Origin: Rhizobiaceae bacterium
GTDB taxonomy: Bacteria > Pseudomonadota > Alphaproteobacteria > Rhizobiales > Rhizobiaceae
Length of the DNA stretch: 64,000 nt
Direction of reading: 5' to 3'
Assembly: GCA_019635715.1 (NCBI GenBank)
Contig: JAHBYY010000006.1
Coordinates: 32,404 to 96,403, forward strand
A program made the position numbers and the translations under genes. Shown here in pieces: positions 8,412 to 16,527 of this stretch. The notes beneath the pieces were generated by a model. That model made no database searches and was not told the origin of the DNA. It saw nothing but the letters and a program-made list of their open reading frames with translations. Position 1 is the stretch's first letter; each line of letters begins with the position of its first letter.

Positions 8412-8705
8412 ACCTTTGAGCACGTCGGCCCATTCGGGATGCCGGCGGAACTGCGCGTTGGCGAACGGGCAGAGCGGCATGATCTTCTTGCCGGAGACGC
8501 GCGCATCCTCGACGGCGCGGGCAACGAGGCGAACGCCGACACCCTGGCCGCGGAACGCGTCGGGCACCAATGTATGATCGATGATGATCAGATGGTCGCC
8601 GGCACGGGTGAAGGTCATCTCGGCTTCGGCGTCGCCCGCCCGGTGGACGTAGCGACCCTTGGAGCCGAAATCCTCGAACACGATGTCGTCTTTGGTCTCA
8701 GTCAT
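8409..8705 (-). CDS. Small GNAT-family N-acetyltransferase (COG2388/NATD1-like)
   Basis: A 98-residue, stand-alone acetyl-CoA-binding fold. The acetyl-CoA loop reads RGQGVGVRLVARA, and the C-terminus PLCPFANAQFRRHPEWADVL is the signature of the small YidJ/NATD1-like group. Length matches this group, about 90-100. No substrate is known for most members. The start overlaps the end of the esterase gene by 8 bp, so it is probably the last gene of an operon with the esterase and the ring-cleaving dioxygenase. Its stop codon TAG is formed by the outer end of the inverted-repeat element at 8246-8411, so the element inserted exactly at the stop. Confidence 0.88.
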   Translation of the reverse strand: MTETKDDIVFEDFGSKGRYVHRAGDAEAEMTFTRAGDHLIIIDHTLVPDAFRGQGVGVRLVARAVEDARVSGKKIMPLCPFANAQFRRHPEWADVLKG

Positions 8706-9327
8706 TTGACGTCTCCGCCTTCATGGTTTCGAGAAACATGCGGATGGCCTCGATCTCGCTCGGCCGGGCCTCGTGCCCGCCGTCATGCCATTCCAGCATC
8801 ACCTCCGCCCCGGCGGCGCGCAAGCCGTCGGCGAGCCGGTCGGTGAGGGCCGGAGGGCAGATCGGATCGCGCCGCCCCGCGGTGATCAGCACGCGGCGTC
8901 CCGCCACGCCGCCGTCTATCTTGGGATTGAACGGGATCAGCGGGTGCATCAGGATCGCCGCGTCGAACAGCGAGGGCCGGGAAAACAGCACGGAAGCCAG
9001 GATGTTGGCCCCGTTGGAGTAGCCGAGGCCGACGACCCGCGACGGCTTGGCGGCTTCCACGTGTGCCGCCACGAACTCCGCCATCTTGCCCGTCGCCCGG
9101 GCGAGGTCGGCCATGTCGTAGACCCCCTCGCCGGTTCGCCGGAAGAAGCGCGCGGCCCCGCCCTCCGAGACGTCGCCGCGCGGCGAGACCACGCCGGCGC
9201 CCGGCATGAGGTCGCCGGCCAGCCCCAGCAACTGGCGCTCGTCGCCGCCCGTGCCGTGAAAGGCGAAGACCAGCGGGCCGCCCGGCGGTCCGGGCCGGTG
9301 CTGGTGGATGTAGCCTTGCGTGCTCAC
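8698..9327 (-). CDS. Alpha/beta hydrolase, carboxylesterase/phospholipase type
   Basis: A 209-residue serine hydrolase of the phospholipase/carboxylesterase family (YpfH-like). It shows the oxyanion region FAFHGTGGDE, the nucleophile elbow GLGYSNGAN, the acid region GRRDPICP and the catalytic His in WHDGGHE. Two starts compete. GTG at 9327 has GAGGAG seven bases upstream and is preferred. ATG at 9342 overlaps the dioxygenase stop (ATGA) but has no well-placed Shine-Dalgarno. Pairing of such esterases with MhqO-like dioxygenases is common, as in the Bacillus mhq loci, and suggests a shared response to quinones or aromatics. The substrate is unknown. Confidence 0.88.
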   Translation of the reverse strand: MSTQGYIHQHRPGPPGGPLVFAFHGTGGDERQLLGLAGDLMPGAGVVSPRGDVSEGGAARFFRRTGEGVYDMADLARATGKMAEFVAAHVEAAKPSRVVGLGYSNGANILASVLFSRPSLFDAAILMHPLIPFNPKIDGGVAGRRVLITAGRRDPICPPALTDRLADGLRAAGAEVMLEWHDGGHEARPSEIEAIRMFLETMKAETSND

Positions 9328-9338
9328 CGTTCGTCTCC

Positions 9339-10271
9339 TCATCCTTCCAGCGGCTGCAGGTGCTTTTCGAGATAGGGGCGCAGATGGGCGTGCTGCGCCG
9401 GCAGCTTCAGCGCCTGCCCGAGATGCGCGGTGTCCTCGTCGCGATCGAAGCCGGGCTCGTTCGTGGCGATCTCGAACAGCACGCCACCCGGCGTGCGGAA
9501 ATAGATCGCCCAGAAATAGTCGCGGTCGATGACCGGCGTGACATGGTAGCCGGTGTCGAGCAGGGCCTTGCGGACCTCGAGCTGCTTCGCCCGGTTCTCC
9601 ACGGCGAACGCGATGTGGTGCACCGAACCGGCGCCGAGATCGGCGGGCCGGGCGCCCGGGACCGTCTCGATGTCGATCACATGCGCGCCGTTGCCCTTGT
9701 CGATCGACAGCCGCGTCAATGCGCCCGCCCGGTCGACGACTTCGTAGCCCATGAACTTCAACAGCTCTTCGGTGGCACCGCCGTCGCGCAGCCGCAACGA
9801 CGCCGAATGGAAGCCGCGAATGGCCTCGTCCGGGCCGACGCCGCCGCCGGTCCACGGCGCCCGCCCGTCCGCCGCATCTTCGACCAGGGCGAAACCGTCC
9901 TTGTCCGGTCCCTCGAACCGCAGGGCGTCGCTGCCGAAACGAGCTTCGCGGGACAGGCCGCCGACCTTCAGCTCGCCGAGACGCCGTTCCCAATAGCCCA
10001 GACTGCCATGCGGCACGGAGAACACCGTCGTCCCGACTTCGCCGGTGCCGGGCCGGCCCTGGCCGATATTGGGGAACGGGAAATAGGTCATGACGGAGCC
10101 GGGCGTGCCCACCTCGTCGCCGTAATAGAGATGATAGACATCCGGCGCGTCGAAATTGACGGTGGTCTTGACGCGACGCAGTCCGAGCGTGTCGGTGAAG
10201 AACCGGTTGTTGGCGCGCGCATCGCTTGCCATCGACGTGACGTGATGGAGACCCTTGATCTGGTCGATCAT
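9339..10271 (-). CDS. Ring-cleaving dioxygenase, VOC superfamily (MhqO/LinE-like)
   Basis: A 310-residue protein with two tandem vicinal-oxygen-chelate modules. The first begins IKGLHHVTSMASD, giving the metal-ligand His, and the second SVHHIAFAVEN with the other His. Glu in GGVLFEIATNEPGF completes the Fe/Mn site. This fits hydroquinone-type 1,2-dioxygenases (LinE, PcpA, MhqO, MhqE). The start at 10271 (MIDQIKGLHHV) was taken because GGGAG lies seven bases upstream; longer readings run into the operator-like region. It is followed by the esterase and the GNAT gene. Upstream lies the TTGAAC-N5-GTTCAA palindrome, likely bound by a regulator encoded elsewhere. Substrate inferred only from family. 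Confidence 0.9.
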   Translation of the reverse strand: MIDQIKGLHHVTSMASDARANNRFFTDTLGLRRVKTTVNFDAPDVYHLYYGDEVGTPGSVMTYFPFPNIGQGRPGTGEVGTTVFSVPHGSLGYWERRLGELKVGGLSREARFGSDALRFEGPDKDGFALVEDAADGRAPWTGGGVGPDEAIRGFHSASLRLRDGGATEELLKFMGYEVVDRAGALTRLSIDKGNGAHVIDIETVPGARPADLGAGSVHHIAFAVENRAKQLEVRKALLDTGYHVTPVIDRDYFWAIYFRTPGGVLFEIATNEPGFDRDEDTAHLGQALKLPAQHAHLRPYLEKHLQPLEG

Positions 10272-10393
10272 TGTCGTGCTCCCTTGTTTGCGACGGCCAC
10301 TCCCTGCGGCCGTGTTGGCGACAATGTCGGTGATGGATGGCCACTCCGGAAGCCGGCAGACAGAGAATGGATTGTTCACTCACGATTGACGAA

Positions 10394-10410
10394 TTGAACA
10401 GATCGTTCAA
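10394..10410. promoter_or_regulatory. Operator-like palindrome TTGAAC-N5-GTTCAA
   Basis: A perfect 6-bp inverted repeat spaced by AGATC lies between the divergent dioxygenase and sulfatase genes, 22 bp before the sulfatase start. A further half-site, GTTCA, sits about 20 bp away (near 10374). TetR- and MarR-type repressors use sites of this form. No such regulator gene is adjacent, so the binder is unknown. Confidence 0.5.
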
Positions 10411-10432
10411 CGTAAAGAGAGACCAAAAATCG

Positions 10433-11956
10433 ATGTCGCGGCGCCCGAACGTCCTCTTCATCACCTGCGACCAGTGGCGGGGGGATTGTCTGTCGGCGGC
10501 CGGCCATCCCGTGGTCCGCACCCCCAACGCCGACGCGCTGGCGCGCGAAGGCACGCTGTTCGCCCGGCACTATGCCGGCGCGGCCCCCTGCTCGCCGGCC
10601 CGCGCCTGCATCTACACCGGACGCTACCAGATGACGAACCGGGTCTGCCGCAACGGTTCGCCCCTCGACGCGCGCTTCGGCAACGTCGCGCTGGCGGCGC
10701 GCGCCCTCGGCTACGACCCGACGCTGTTCGGCTACACCGACGTTTCGCCGGACCCGCGCGCCCATGCCCCCGGCGATCCCGTTCTGACCAGCTACGAAGG
10801 CGTCCTGCCCGGCTTCACCGTCCGCCAGTTGCTGCCGGAGCATCAGAAGCCCTGGCTGTCCTGGTTGCGCGCCCAGGGCGTCCATGCGCCGCCGTTTCCA
10901 GATGTCCATCGTCCGGTCCGCTCCGCCGGGGAGGTCTCGTCAGCCCCGCCGATCTATACGCGGCGGCAGACGCCGGCGGCGTTTCTGGTGGCGGAGTTCA
11001 CGCGCTGGCTCGGAGAACAGGATGCGGCGCGCCCCTGGTTCGCGCACCTCTCCTTCATCTCGCCGCACCCGCCCTACATCGCACCCGAGCCGTTCAACAC
11101 CATGTACGACCCGGATGACGGGCCGGACTTCCGACGGGCCGGCCGGTGGCAGGACGAATGCGCCACCCACCCCTGGCTTGCCGATCATCTGGAGCGGCAG
11201 AAGAGGTCGAAATTCATCCCCGGCGCGAAAGGGCGGCTGCGCGGCTGGACCGAGAAGGAGTTCCGGACCATCCGGGCTATCTACTACGGCATGATCTCGG
11301 AGATCGACGACAAGCTGGGGCAGCTCTGGTCGACGCTGCGTCGCAGCGGTGCCTGGGAGGACACCGTCGTCGTGCTCACCTCCGACCACGGCGAAATGAT
11401 GGGCGATCATTTCATGCTCGGCAAGGGCGGCTATTTCGACGGCAGCTATCACGTCCCGCTGGTGATCCGCGTCCCCGGCGCGACCGGCAGCCGCAGGGTC
11501 GATGCCTTCACCGAGGCGGTGGACATCAAGCCGACCCTCATCGACCTGATGGGCGGCACGCCTCCAGCCTGGCTGGACGGCCGCTCGCTGGCGCCGCTGC
11601 TGGGGCGGTCGGTCGAAGGATGGCGCGACTGCGCCCATTGGGAATTCGACTTCCGCGCCCTCGGCAAGCCGGAAGGCCGGCTGGGCCTCTCGCCACGCGA
11701 CTCCAGCCTTGCCGTGATCCGCTCGGACACCTTCAAATACGTTCATTTCGGCGGCGGTCTGCCGCCCCTCCTGTTCGACATGGCACAGGATCCCGGCGAA
11801 CTGCGCAATCTCGCCGGCGACCCCACCTATCGGCTCGAGAGGCTGGCGCTTGCCGAAAAGATGCTGGCCTGGCGGTCGGCCCATCTGGACCAGACGCTGG
11901 CGTTCATCGAACTGACCGAGACCGGCCCGCGCGGTCCGGCCTGGCCTGCCGCGTGA
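10433..11956 (+). CDS. Sulfatase-family hydrolase, probable phosphonate monoester hydrolase
   Basis: A 507-residue type I sulfatase-fold enzyme. The modification motif C-x-P-x-R is present as CSPAR near residue 57, so Cys would be converted to formylglycine. Metal and substrate residues are seen in ITCDQWRGD at the start and in TSDHGEMMGDH in the middle. Features such as YEFDFR-like HWEFDFRAL, YVHFGGGLPPLLFDM and DPGELRNLAGDP closely resemble rhizobial phosphonate monoesterase (PehA-type, about 510 residues), which acts on phosphonate and phosphate monoesters and has sulfatase promiscuity. The start at 10433 gives MSRRPNVLFITCD; the Shine-Dalgarno is weak. No signal peptide is seen, so the enzyme is likely cytoplasmic. 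Activity on sulfate esters cannot be excluded. Confidence 0.88.
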   Translation: MSRRPNVLFITCDQWRGDCLSAAGHPVVRTPNADALAREGTLFARHYAGAAPCSPARACIYTGRYQMTNRVCRNGSPLDARFGNVALAARALGYDPTLFGYTDVSPDPRAHAPGDPVLTSYEGVLPGFTVRQLLPEHQKPWLSWLRAQGVHAPPFPDVHRPVRSAGEVSSAPPIYTRRQTPAAFLVAEFTRWLGEQDAARPWFAHLSFISPHPPYIAPEPFNTMYDPDDGPDFRRAGRWQDECATHPWLADHLERQKRSKFIPGAKGRLRGWTEKEFRTIRAIYYGMISEIDDKLGQLWSTLRRSGAWEDTVVVLTSDHGEMMGDHFMLGKGGYFDGSYHVPLVIRVPGATGSRRVDAFTEAVDIKPTLIDLMGGTPPAWLDGRSLAPLLGRSVEGWRDCAHWEFDFRALGKPEGRLGLSPRDSSLAVIRSDTFKYVHFGGGLPPLLFDMAQDPGELRNLAGDPTYRLERLALAEKMLAWRSAHLDQTLAFIELTETGPRGPAWPAA

Positions 11957-11973
11957 CGGACAGCGCAAAGCAG

Positions 11974-12001
11974 AAGGGCCGCGCCGGCCGGCGCGACCCT
12001 T
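11974..12001. terminator. Bidirectional hairpin terminator
   Basis: Between the convergent sulfatase and PRC-barrel genes lies a hairpin with arms AAGGGcCGCGCC and GGCGCGaCCCTT around a GGCC loop, with one internal mismatch. The arms begin with AA and end with TT, which suits termination in both directions, though no long U-tract follows. Confidence 0.55.
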
Positions 12002-12031
12002 CGAGGTCGAAGGCGATACGGCCCTACGGCC

Positions 12032-13000
12032 TTACGGGATCATGATGCGCTGCTCGTCGCGCTTTTCCGCCCAGGTCGACTTGTCGTAGGTGGCGGCGGC
12101 GTCGAGCTGCTCCTTGGTCAGGTTCGTGTAGAGATAGGTCTTGCCGTTGCCGTCGGTCATGAAGGCCAGCCTGTCCATGCCGACCGCCACTTCCTTCTCG
12201 CCGATCCCGAGGAAGCCGCCGACATCGATGATCACCGCGTCGACCTTGCCGTCCTGCGTCAGGATGACGTCGCCGATCTCGCCGACATTCGCATCGTCGG
12301 CGCCATACACCGTCGTGCCGACGATCTCCTCGGAGCGGATGTCTCCGGCCGGCATCTCCTTGAGGGTGGACTTGTCGATGGCGCTCGTCTGGGTCTGGTC
12401 GGGTGCCGCGGCCGGATCGTCGGCCGGAGCCGTGGCGGTCGTGTCGTCGGCCGGTGCAGCCGGGGCTTCGGCGGCCTGGTCCGCCGGAGCCGGGGCGGCA
12501 GCCGTGCCGTCGGCCGGCGCGGGTGCCATCGCATTCGTGTCGCCCGCCGGAGCCGCCGGGGCTGCCGCCAAGGCAGGCTCATAGGGGCGCCGGTCGAACT
12601 CGGCCAGGGCCTGCAACTGATCCTTGGTGGCGTTCACCACGATCCAGCGGTCGCCATCCTTCTCCGCCCACGAAATGTCGGCAAAATTCAGCGCCACGTT
12701 CTTTTGGCCCAATCCGAGGAAGCCGCCGACGCCGACGACGACGGCTTCGATCTGGCCGCTGGACCCGATCACCACATCGTTGACGCTGCCGATGTTTTCG
12801 GCCTCCTCGCCGGTGCCGTTGTAGACGGTCTCACCGATAAGCTTGCTGGCCAGGAAGCCGTCGGCCTTCTCGACCGGAGCCTGGGCGGCGTCGGTCATCG
12901 GCGCCGGTTCCGCCGGAGCGGGAGCGGTGGTTTCCTGGGCGTAGGCCGATCCGGCCAGCAGCGCCACGACGGCGGTGGTAGTCAGAAGTTTGTAGAACAT
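12032..13000 (-). CDS. Exported protein with two PRC-barrel domains
   Basis: The 322-residue product starts at 13000, where AGGAGAG precedes the ATG by eight bases. A signal peptide (residues 1-22, ending AGSAYA) is followed by two PRC-barrel domains at about 45-125 and 230-310. Each carries a VGGFLGLG/VGGFLGIG turn and the KNVALNF/KEVAVGM pattern. They are joined by a roughly 100-residue Ala/Pro/Thr/Asp-rich linker. PRC barrels in exported rhizobial proteins are often stress-related, but no enzymatic role is known. A strong EcfG-type promoter match lies upstream at 13090-13114, so it is a probable general stress response member. Tyr/Thr-rich linkers could be in contact with the cell wall. 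Confidence 0.9.
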   Translation of the reverse strand: MFYKLLTTTAVVALLAGSAYAQETTAPAPAEPAPMTDAAQAPVEKADGFLASKLIGETVYNGTGEEAENIGSVNDVVIGSSGQIEAVVVGVGGFLGLGQKNVALNFADISWAEKDGDRWIVVNATKDQLQALAEFDRRPYEPALAAAPAAPAGDTNAMAPAPADGTAAAPAPADQAAEAPAAPADDTTATAPADDPAAAPDQTQTSAIDKSTLKEMPAGDIRSEEIVGTTVYGADDANVGEIGDVILTQDGKVDAVIIDVGGFLGIGEKEVAVGMDRLAFMTDGNGKTYLYTNLTKEQLDAAATYDKSTWAEKRDEQRIMIP

Positions 13001-13089
13001 GCTAGTCTCTCCTCGTGCATCTGATTGCGCTGGCCGCGCCCGGCCCGATCCGTCGCAGGGGAATGCCGGGCGCGGCATCACAATCGGCA

Positions 13090-13114
13090 AACGCCAAGGC
13101 CCTGCTTCGGTTCC
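13090..13114 (-). promoter_or_regulatory. Predicted EcfG promoter for the PRC-barrel gene
   Basis: On the minus strand, GGAAC (13114-13110), exactly 16 bases, then CGTT (13093-13090). This is a full match to the alphaproteobacterial EcfG consensus GGAAC-N16/17-CGTT. It leaves about 85 bases of leader before the ATG at 13000. Confidence 0.8.
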
Positions 13115-13179
13115 CCAGGATCTGGCCGCTTGCGCCGGAAGGCGCGTTTTCGAACGGCTCGCAAAAGGCCGGCACCCTC

Positions 13180-13204
13180 GGAACCATCCCGTCTCTGATG
13201 CGTT
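13180..13204 (+). promoter_or_regulatory. Predicted EcfG promoter for the lipid kinase gene
   Basis: GGAAC at 13180-13184, 16 bases, CGTT at 13201-13204: a full consensus match on the plus strand. It lies about 60 bases before the ATG at 13266 and runs divergent from the equally good site at 13090-13114, so one spacer seems to serve two stress genes. Confidence 0.8.
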
Positions 13205-13265
13205 AGCGCGCGGATCCGACGCGTTGCGTCTATCAGGCGCCCGCCACGGGCGGCCGGAGGGGTGG

Positions 13266-14186
13266 ATGAAGTTTGCCGCGGTGTTGAACGAAGATGGTGG
13301 AACCTTGCGGACCACCGACCTGCCAGCGTTCCGGAAGACGCTGACCGAGGTACTGGAAGAGGGCGGCCACTCGGTCGATGTCGAGACCGTCCCCGGCAAG
13401 GACATCGAGAGCGCCCTGAAGAAGGCGGCGGCGCGGCGCGGCGTCGACGTGGTCATCGCGGGCGGCGGCGATGGCACGATCTCGACGGCGGCCGGCGTGC
13501 TGATGGACAGCAAGAAGGCGCTCGCCGTGCTGCCTGCCGGAACGATGAACCTGTTTGCGCGCAGTCTCGGCGTACCGCTCGAGCTGGAGGAGGCCGTCAG
13601 GGCATTCGCCGGCGGCAAGGTCCGGCAGGTCGACATGGCGACCGCCGACGACCGGCCCTTCGTCCACCAGTTCTCCATCGGCCTCCACGCCAAGATGGTC
13701 GATCTGCGCGACAGGATGGAGTTCGGCTCGAAGATCGGAAAGATCGGTGCTTCCGCCAGGGCCGTCTACACCACGGTGATGAACCCGCCGTCCATGAAGG
13801 TGCAACTGAACCTCGGAGGAACCGAGCTGCTGGCGCGCACCTCCGGGATCGGCGTCACCAACAACATGTTCGGCGAAGGCCACCTGCCCTACGCCGACGA
13901 CCCGGACGGCGGCGTGCTCGGCGTCTATGTGACGATGGCGCGCCGGCGCATGGACATCATCCGCTTCGGACTGAACATGGCGCGCGGAAAGTGGAAGGAC
14001 AACGATCAGGTCGAGATCCACGAGACCCGTGATGTCGAGATCAGGCTCCTGTCGTCCGCCCGGAAGTTTCGCTGCGTGATCGACGGCGAGCTCTATCCCT
14101 TGGCCGAGCGGACGCGCATCCGCATCCATCCCGGGGCGCTCGGCGTGCTGGTGCCGTCGCAGGAGGCTGCGGCGGAGGCTGCGTGA
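13266..14186 (+). CDS. Diacylglycerol/sphingosine-type lipid kinase family protein
   Basis: A 306-residue member of the DAG-kinase catalytic domain family (YegS/BmrU/LCB5). The nucleotide-binding motif GGGDGT lies near residue 65, in VVIAGGGDGTIS, and the second motif LPAGTMNLFARSLG follows at about 90. A C-terminal beta-rich lobe includes RCVIDGELYPL, the conserved Asp-Gly-Glu turn. Such enzymes phosphorylate a lipid at the inner membrane. The start at 13266 has GGAGG six bases upstream. The preceding EcfG-type promoter at 13180-13204 suggests stress control of membrane lipid phosphorylation. Substrate unknown. Confidence 0.92.
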   Translation: MKFAAVLNEDGGTLRTTDLPAFRKTLTEVLEEGGHSVDVETVPGKDIESALKKAAARRGVDVVIAGGGDGTISTAAGVLMDSKKALAVLPAGTMNLFARSLGVPLELEEAVRAFAGGKVRQVDMATADDRPFVHQFSIGLHAKMVDLRDRMEFGSKIGKIGASARAVYTTVMNPPSMKVQLNLGGTELLARTSGIGVTNNMFGEGHLPYADDPDGGVLGVYVTMARRRMDIIRFGLNMARGKWKDNDQVEIHETRDVEIRLLSSARKFRCVIDGELYPLAERTRIRIHPGALGVLVPSQEAAAEAA

Positions 14187-14221
14187 TCTGTATGGCTTGC
14201 ATGAGTGTAACGACGGATTTT

Positions 14222-14389
14222 TCACCCGCCTTGTTGGCTCGTGGGCTCGGACGGAGGGTCGTTCGCCTCAGCCCAGATCTCCACGCCGGCCCACACGACC
14301 AGCGCCAACGCCACGCTGACGATCAGCACGAGCAGCACCGGCCTTCCCAGCCTGCCTTGCCGCGCTCGCTCCGGCTCCACTCTCGGCAT
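14222..14389 (-). CDS. 55-residue single-pass membrane protein
   Basis: A small frame with good translation signals: AAGGAG lies seven bases before the ATG at 14389. The product starts MPRVEPERARQGRLGRP, then has a hydrophobic segment at about residues 18-36 (VLLVLIVSVALALVVWAG), and ends in a polar tail with the stop at 14222. The basic N-terminus suggests an N-in, single-pass protein. A GGAAC-N16-CATT promoter match sits at 14430-14454, giving a leader of about 35 bases. It fills the spacer between the lipid kinase and the sensor kinase genes and runs opposite to both. I recognise no family. Being so short, it would be missed by most length cut-offs. Confidence 0.78.
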   Translation of the reverse strand: MPRVEPERARQGRLGRPVLLVLIVSVALALVVWAGVEIWAEANDPPSEPTSQQGG

Positions 14390-14429
14390 CGGTCGGCTCC
14401 TTCAAACCTTGCGCATCAGCAGGCGGAGG

Positions 14430-14454
14430 AATGTCCTGAAAGCGGCATGGTTCC
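14430..14454 (-). promoter_or_regulatory. Predicted EcfG promoter for the 55-residue membrane protein
   Basis: On the minus strand GGAAC (14454-14450), 16 bases, CATT (14433-14430). The -10 element differs from CGTT at one base, the same variant seen at both nepR and phyR. Distance to the ATG at 14389 is about 40 bases. Confidence 0.65.
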
Positions 14455-14516
14455 TTCCCGCCGTCGCAACCGACATCTGTCCGGCGGACCACGTCGCCGC
14501 CTGGAGGGTGCCCGTC

Positions 14517-16040
14517 TTGACCTCTGAGGACGTTGCGGCATCGATTCCTGCGCATCGCATGGCTGGAAGGCTGGCCGACCCGGCGCGCAATGCGGTGGTC
14601 GAATCCCTGCTCGCCGTCGGCCTGCAGCGCGACAACGACTTCGACCGCATCGCCGGGATGGCTGCGACCACGCTGGCCGCGCCGGTCGCCTTGGTCAGCC
14701 TGGTCGGGCGCGATCGCCAGTGGTTCAAGTCGGGTCTGGGGCTGGACCTCGCCGAGACCCCGATCGAGCAGTCCTTCTGCGCCCACGCGCTCGAATCCGC
14801 GGACGACATGCTTGTCGTTCCCGATGCCACCGCCGATGCGCGCTTCGCGACCAACCTGCTCGTCACCGGGCGGCACAACGTCCGCTTCTATGTCGGAGTG
14901 CCCCTGACCGTGAACGATCAGCGGGTCGGCTCGCTCTGCGTGATCGACCGCGTCGCGCGCGAACCGCCGACGGCCGCCCAGGTCGCGACGCTGCGGGCCC
15001 TGGCGGCCATCGTCGCCAGCCTTTTCGCGCTCAAGGAGGGAGCCCATCGCGGTGCCATCGCCAGTGCCGCGCTGGTCCACGAGGAGAAGCGGCGAGCCAT
15101 CGCCCTGGAGGCCGCCTCCCTGTCCAGTTGGATCTGGGATGTCGAGACGGGCCAGGTCGAGTGCGACGAAAGCCTGACCGTGCTGTTCGGCCTGCCGCCG
15201 CGGCGGTCCATGGCGGGTGCGGCCTTCTTCCGCGCCATCGACCGGCGGGACGCACGCCGGACCAACGACGCGTTTCGCAGGGCGATCGCCGACGGAGACG
15301 ACTATTTCGGCGAGTACCGTGTGCGCGGCGCCACGCCCAGTCGATGGCTGGCGGCGCGTGGCAGGGTCGTGGAACGGGCACCCGACGGGCGCCCGCTGCT
15401 GGTGTTCGGGGTCAACTACGACATCACCAGACGCAAGGACGACGAGGAGCGGCAGACGCTGCTGCTGCGCGAGCTCAATCATCGCGTCAAGAACACGCTC
15501 GCCACGGTTCAGGCGCTGGCCACGCAGACGGTGCGGCACGCCAGAGATCCGCGCGAATTCCTTGGCGCGTTCAGCGCGCGGCTTCAGGCGCTGGGCGCGG
15601 CGCACGGCCTGCTATCCGACCACGAATGGCGCAACATCTCGCTGCGCGAACTGGCCAGGACGGAAGTGCAGCCTTTCGACGACCCGCGCCGGACCCGGAT
15701 CGCCATCTCGGGCCCGGATGTCACGCTGACTCCCGATCAGGCCCTCGGCCTCGGCATCGTGCTGCACGAGCTTGCGAGCAATGCGCTGAAATACGGCGCG
15801 CTGTCGGTTCCCGACGGGTCGGTTGCGCTTGGCTGGCAACGCGCCGGCCGAGGCGCCGAACGAAGGCTCGTGATGCGCTGGAGCGAGCATGGAGGGCCGC
15901 CCGTCGAACCGCCCTCACGCACCGGCTTCGGAAACATCCTGATCCAGCGCAGCCTGGCAAAGGTGCTGGACAGCGAAATCCGGCACGAGTTCAGAGGCTC
16001 CGGCGTCGTGGCGGACATCTCGTTCCCAATGACGGAATAG
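14517..16040 (+). CDS. GAF-PAS sensor histidine kinase, HWE family
   Basis: About 507 residues with the TTG start at 14517 (GGAGG nine bases upstream); an ATG at 14559 is the alternative. A GAF domain occupies about residues 30-165 (includes FCAHALESADDMLVVPDA), a PAS domain about 180-300, and the kinase core the rest. The phospho-His box reads LLLRELNHRVKNTLATVQAL, and the N-box HELASNALKYGALS. The Trp-x-Glu of the HWE family is visible as MRWSEHGGPP. No membrane segment is seen, so it is probably cytosolic. HWE/HisKA_2 kinases commonly phosphorylate PhyR in the general stress response, and phyR lies 3 kb away. That partnership is inferred from proximity. The GAF ligand or chromophore is unknown. 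Confidence 0.88.
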   Translation: MTSEDVAASIPAHRMAGRLADPARNAVVESLLAVGLQRDNDFDRIAGMAATTLAAPVALVSLVGRDRQWFKSGLGLDLAETPIEQSFCAHALESADDMLVVPDATADARFATNLLVTGRHNVRFYVGVPLTVNDQRVGSLCVIDRVAREPPTAAQVATLRALAAIVASLFALKEGAHRGAIASAALVHEEKRRAIALEAASLSSWIWDVETGQVECDESLTVLFGLPPRRSMAGAAFFRAIDRRDARRTNDAFRRAIADGDDYFGEYRVRGATPSRWLAARGRVVERAPDGRPLLVFGVNYDITRRKDDEERQTLLLRELNHRVKNTLATVQALATQTVRHARDPREFLGAFSARLQALGAAHGLLSDHEWRNISLRELARTEVQPFDDPRRTRIAISGPDVTLTPDQALGLGIVLHELASNALKYGALSVPDGSVALGWQRAGRGAERRLVMRWSEHGGPPVEPPSRTGFGNILIQRSLAKVLDSEIRHEFRGSGVVADISFPMTE

Positions 16041-16055
16041 AGCAATTCCGCGCAA

Positions 16056-16508
16056 TCACTGCCCGTCGTCGGCAGGGCCATCCGGACCGTCCGAATTCTC
16101 CCTGTAGATCGCGTAGACCACCGCCGCGATCGCCGGCGCGGCCAGTGCGAAGATGCCGGCCCGGCTGCGCAGCAAGGCCGGCGCCAGCGCGACGCCGGCA
16201 GCCACCGCCACCTTGGTGAAGTCGCGGCTGCGTTGCCGTCGCGCCACCCGCCGGCGGGTGGCCGAGGCAATCCTGTGTCCGACGATCACTCCGACGCCGA
16301 GCAGGACGAAACCGCCGCCGAACCACAGGGCTGCCCCGATGGGGCCGAGTTCGCGGGCGGCATAGATGAAGGCCGCCAGCAGCAGGAACCCGCCTCCCAG
16401 CAGCAGGAGCACGGCGGCCAGCAGATAGGCGATGGCGGCGCTGCGCGTGCGCCGCAGGGCGGCCATCGTTTCACCGGTGGCCAGGCCGGCAATCAGCGAG
16501 GCGAGCAT
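16056..16508 (-). CDS. Holin-superfamily-III/DUF1469-like membrane protein
   Basis: A 150-residue integral membrane protein. Two strong helices are at about residues 25-50 and 58-82, and a third, weaker, hydrophobic helix at about 105-135, separated by a basic loop (ATRRRVARRQRSR). The layout fits the DUF1469/phage_holin_3_6 group that is often found beside YqjD-like genes, as in the enterobacterial yqjCDEK set. It is translated 19 bp downstream of the DUF883-like gene and is probably co-transcribed from the EcfG-type promoter at 16881-16905. Function unknown; no phage genes are near. Confidence 0.8.
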   Translation of the reverse strand: MLASLIAGLATGETMAALRRTRSAAIAYLLAAVLLLLGGGFLLLAAFIYAARELGPIGAALWFGGGFVLLGVGVIVGHRIASATRRRVARRQRSRDFTKVAVAAGVALAPALLRSRAGIFALAAPAIAAVVYAIYRENSDGPDGPADDGQ

Positions 16509-16527
16509 GATGTGCGGGCGACCCCGA

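Noticed and set aside
16056-16508. Phage remnant because of the holin-like protein
   Set aside because: No other phage gene is near; holin-superfamily-like proteins next to YqjD-type genes are a chromosomal pattern.
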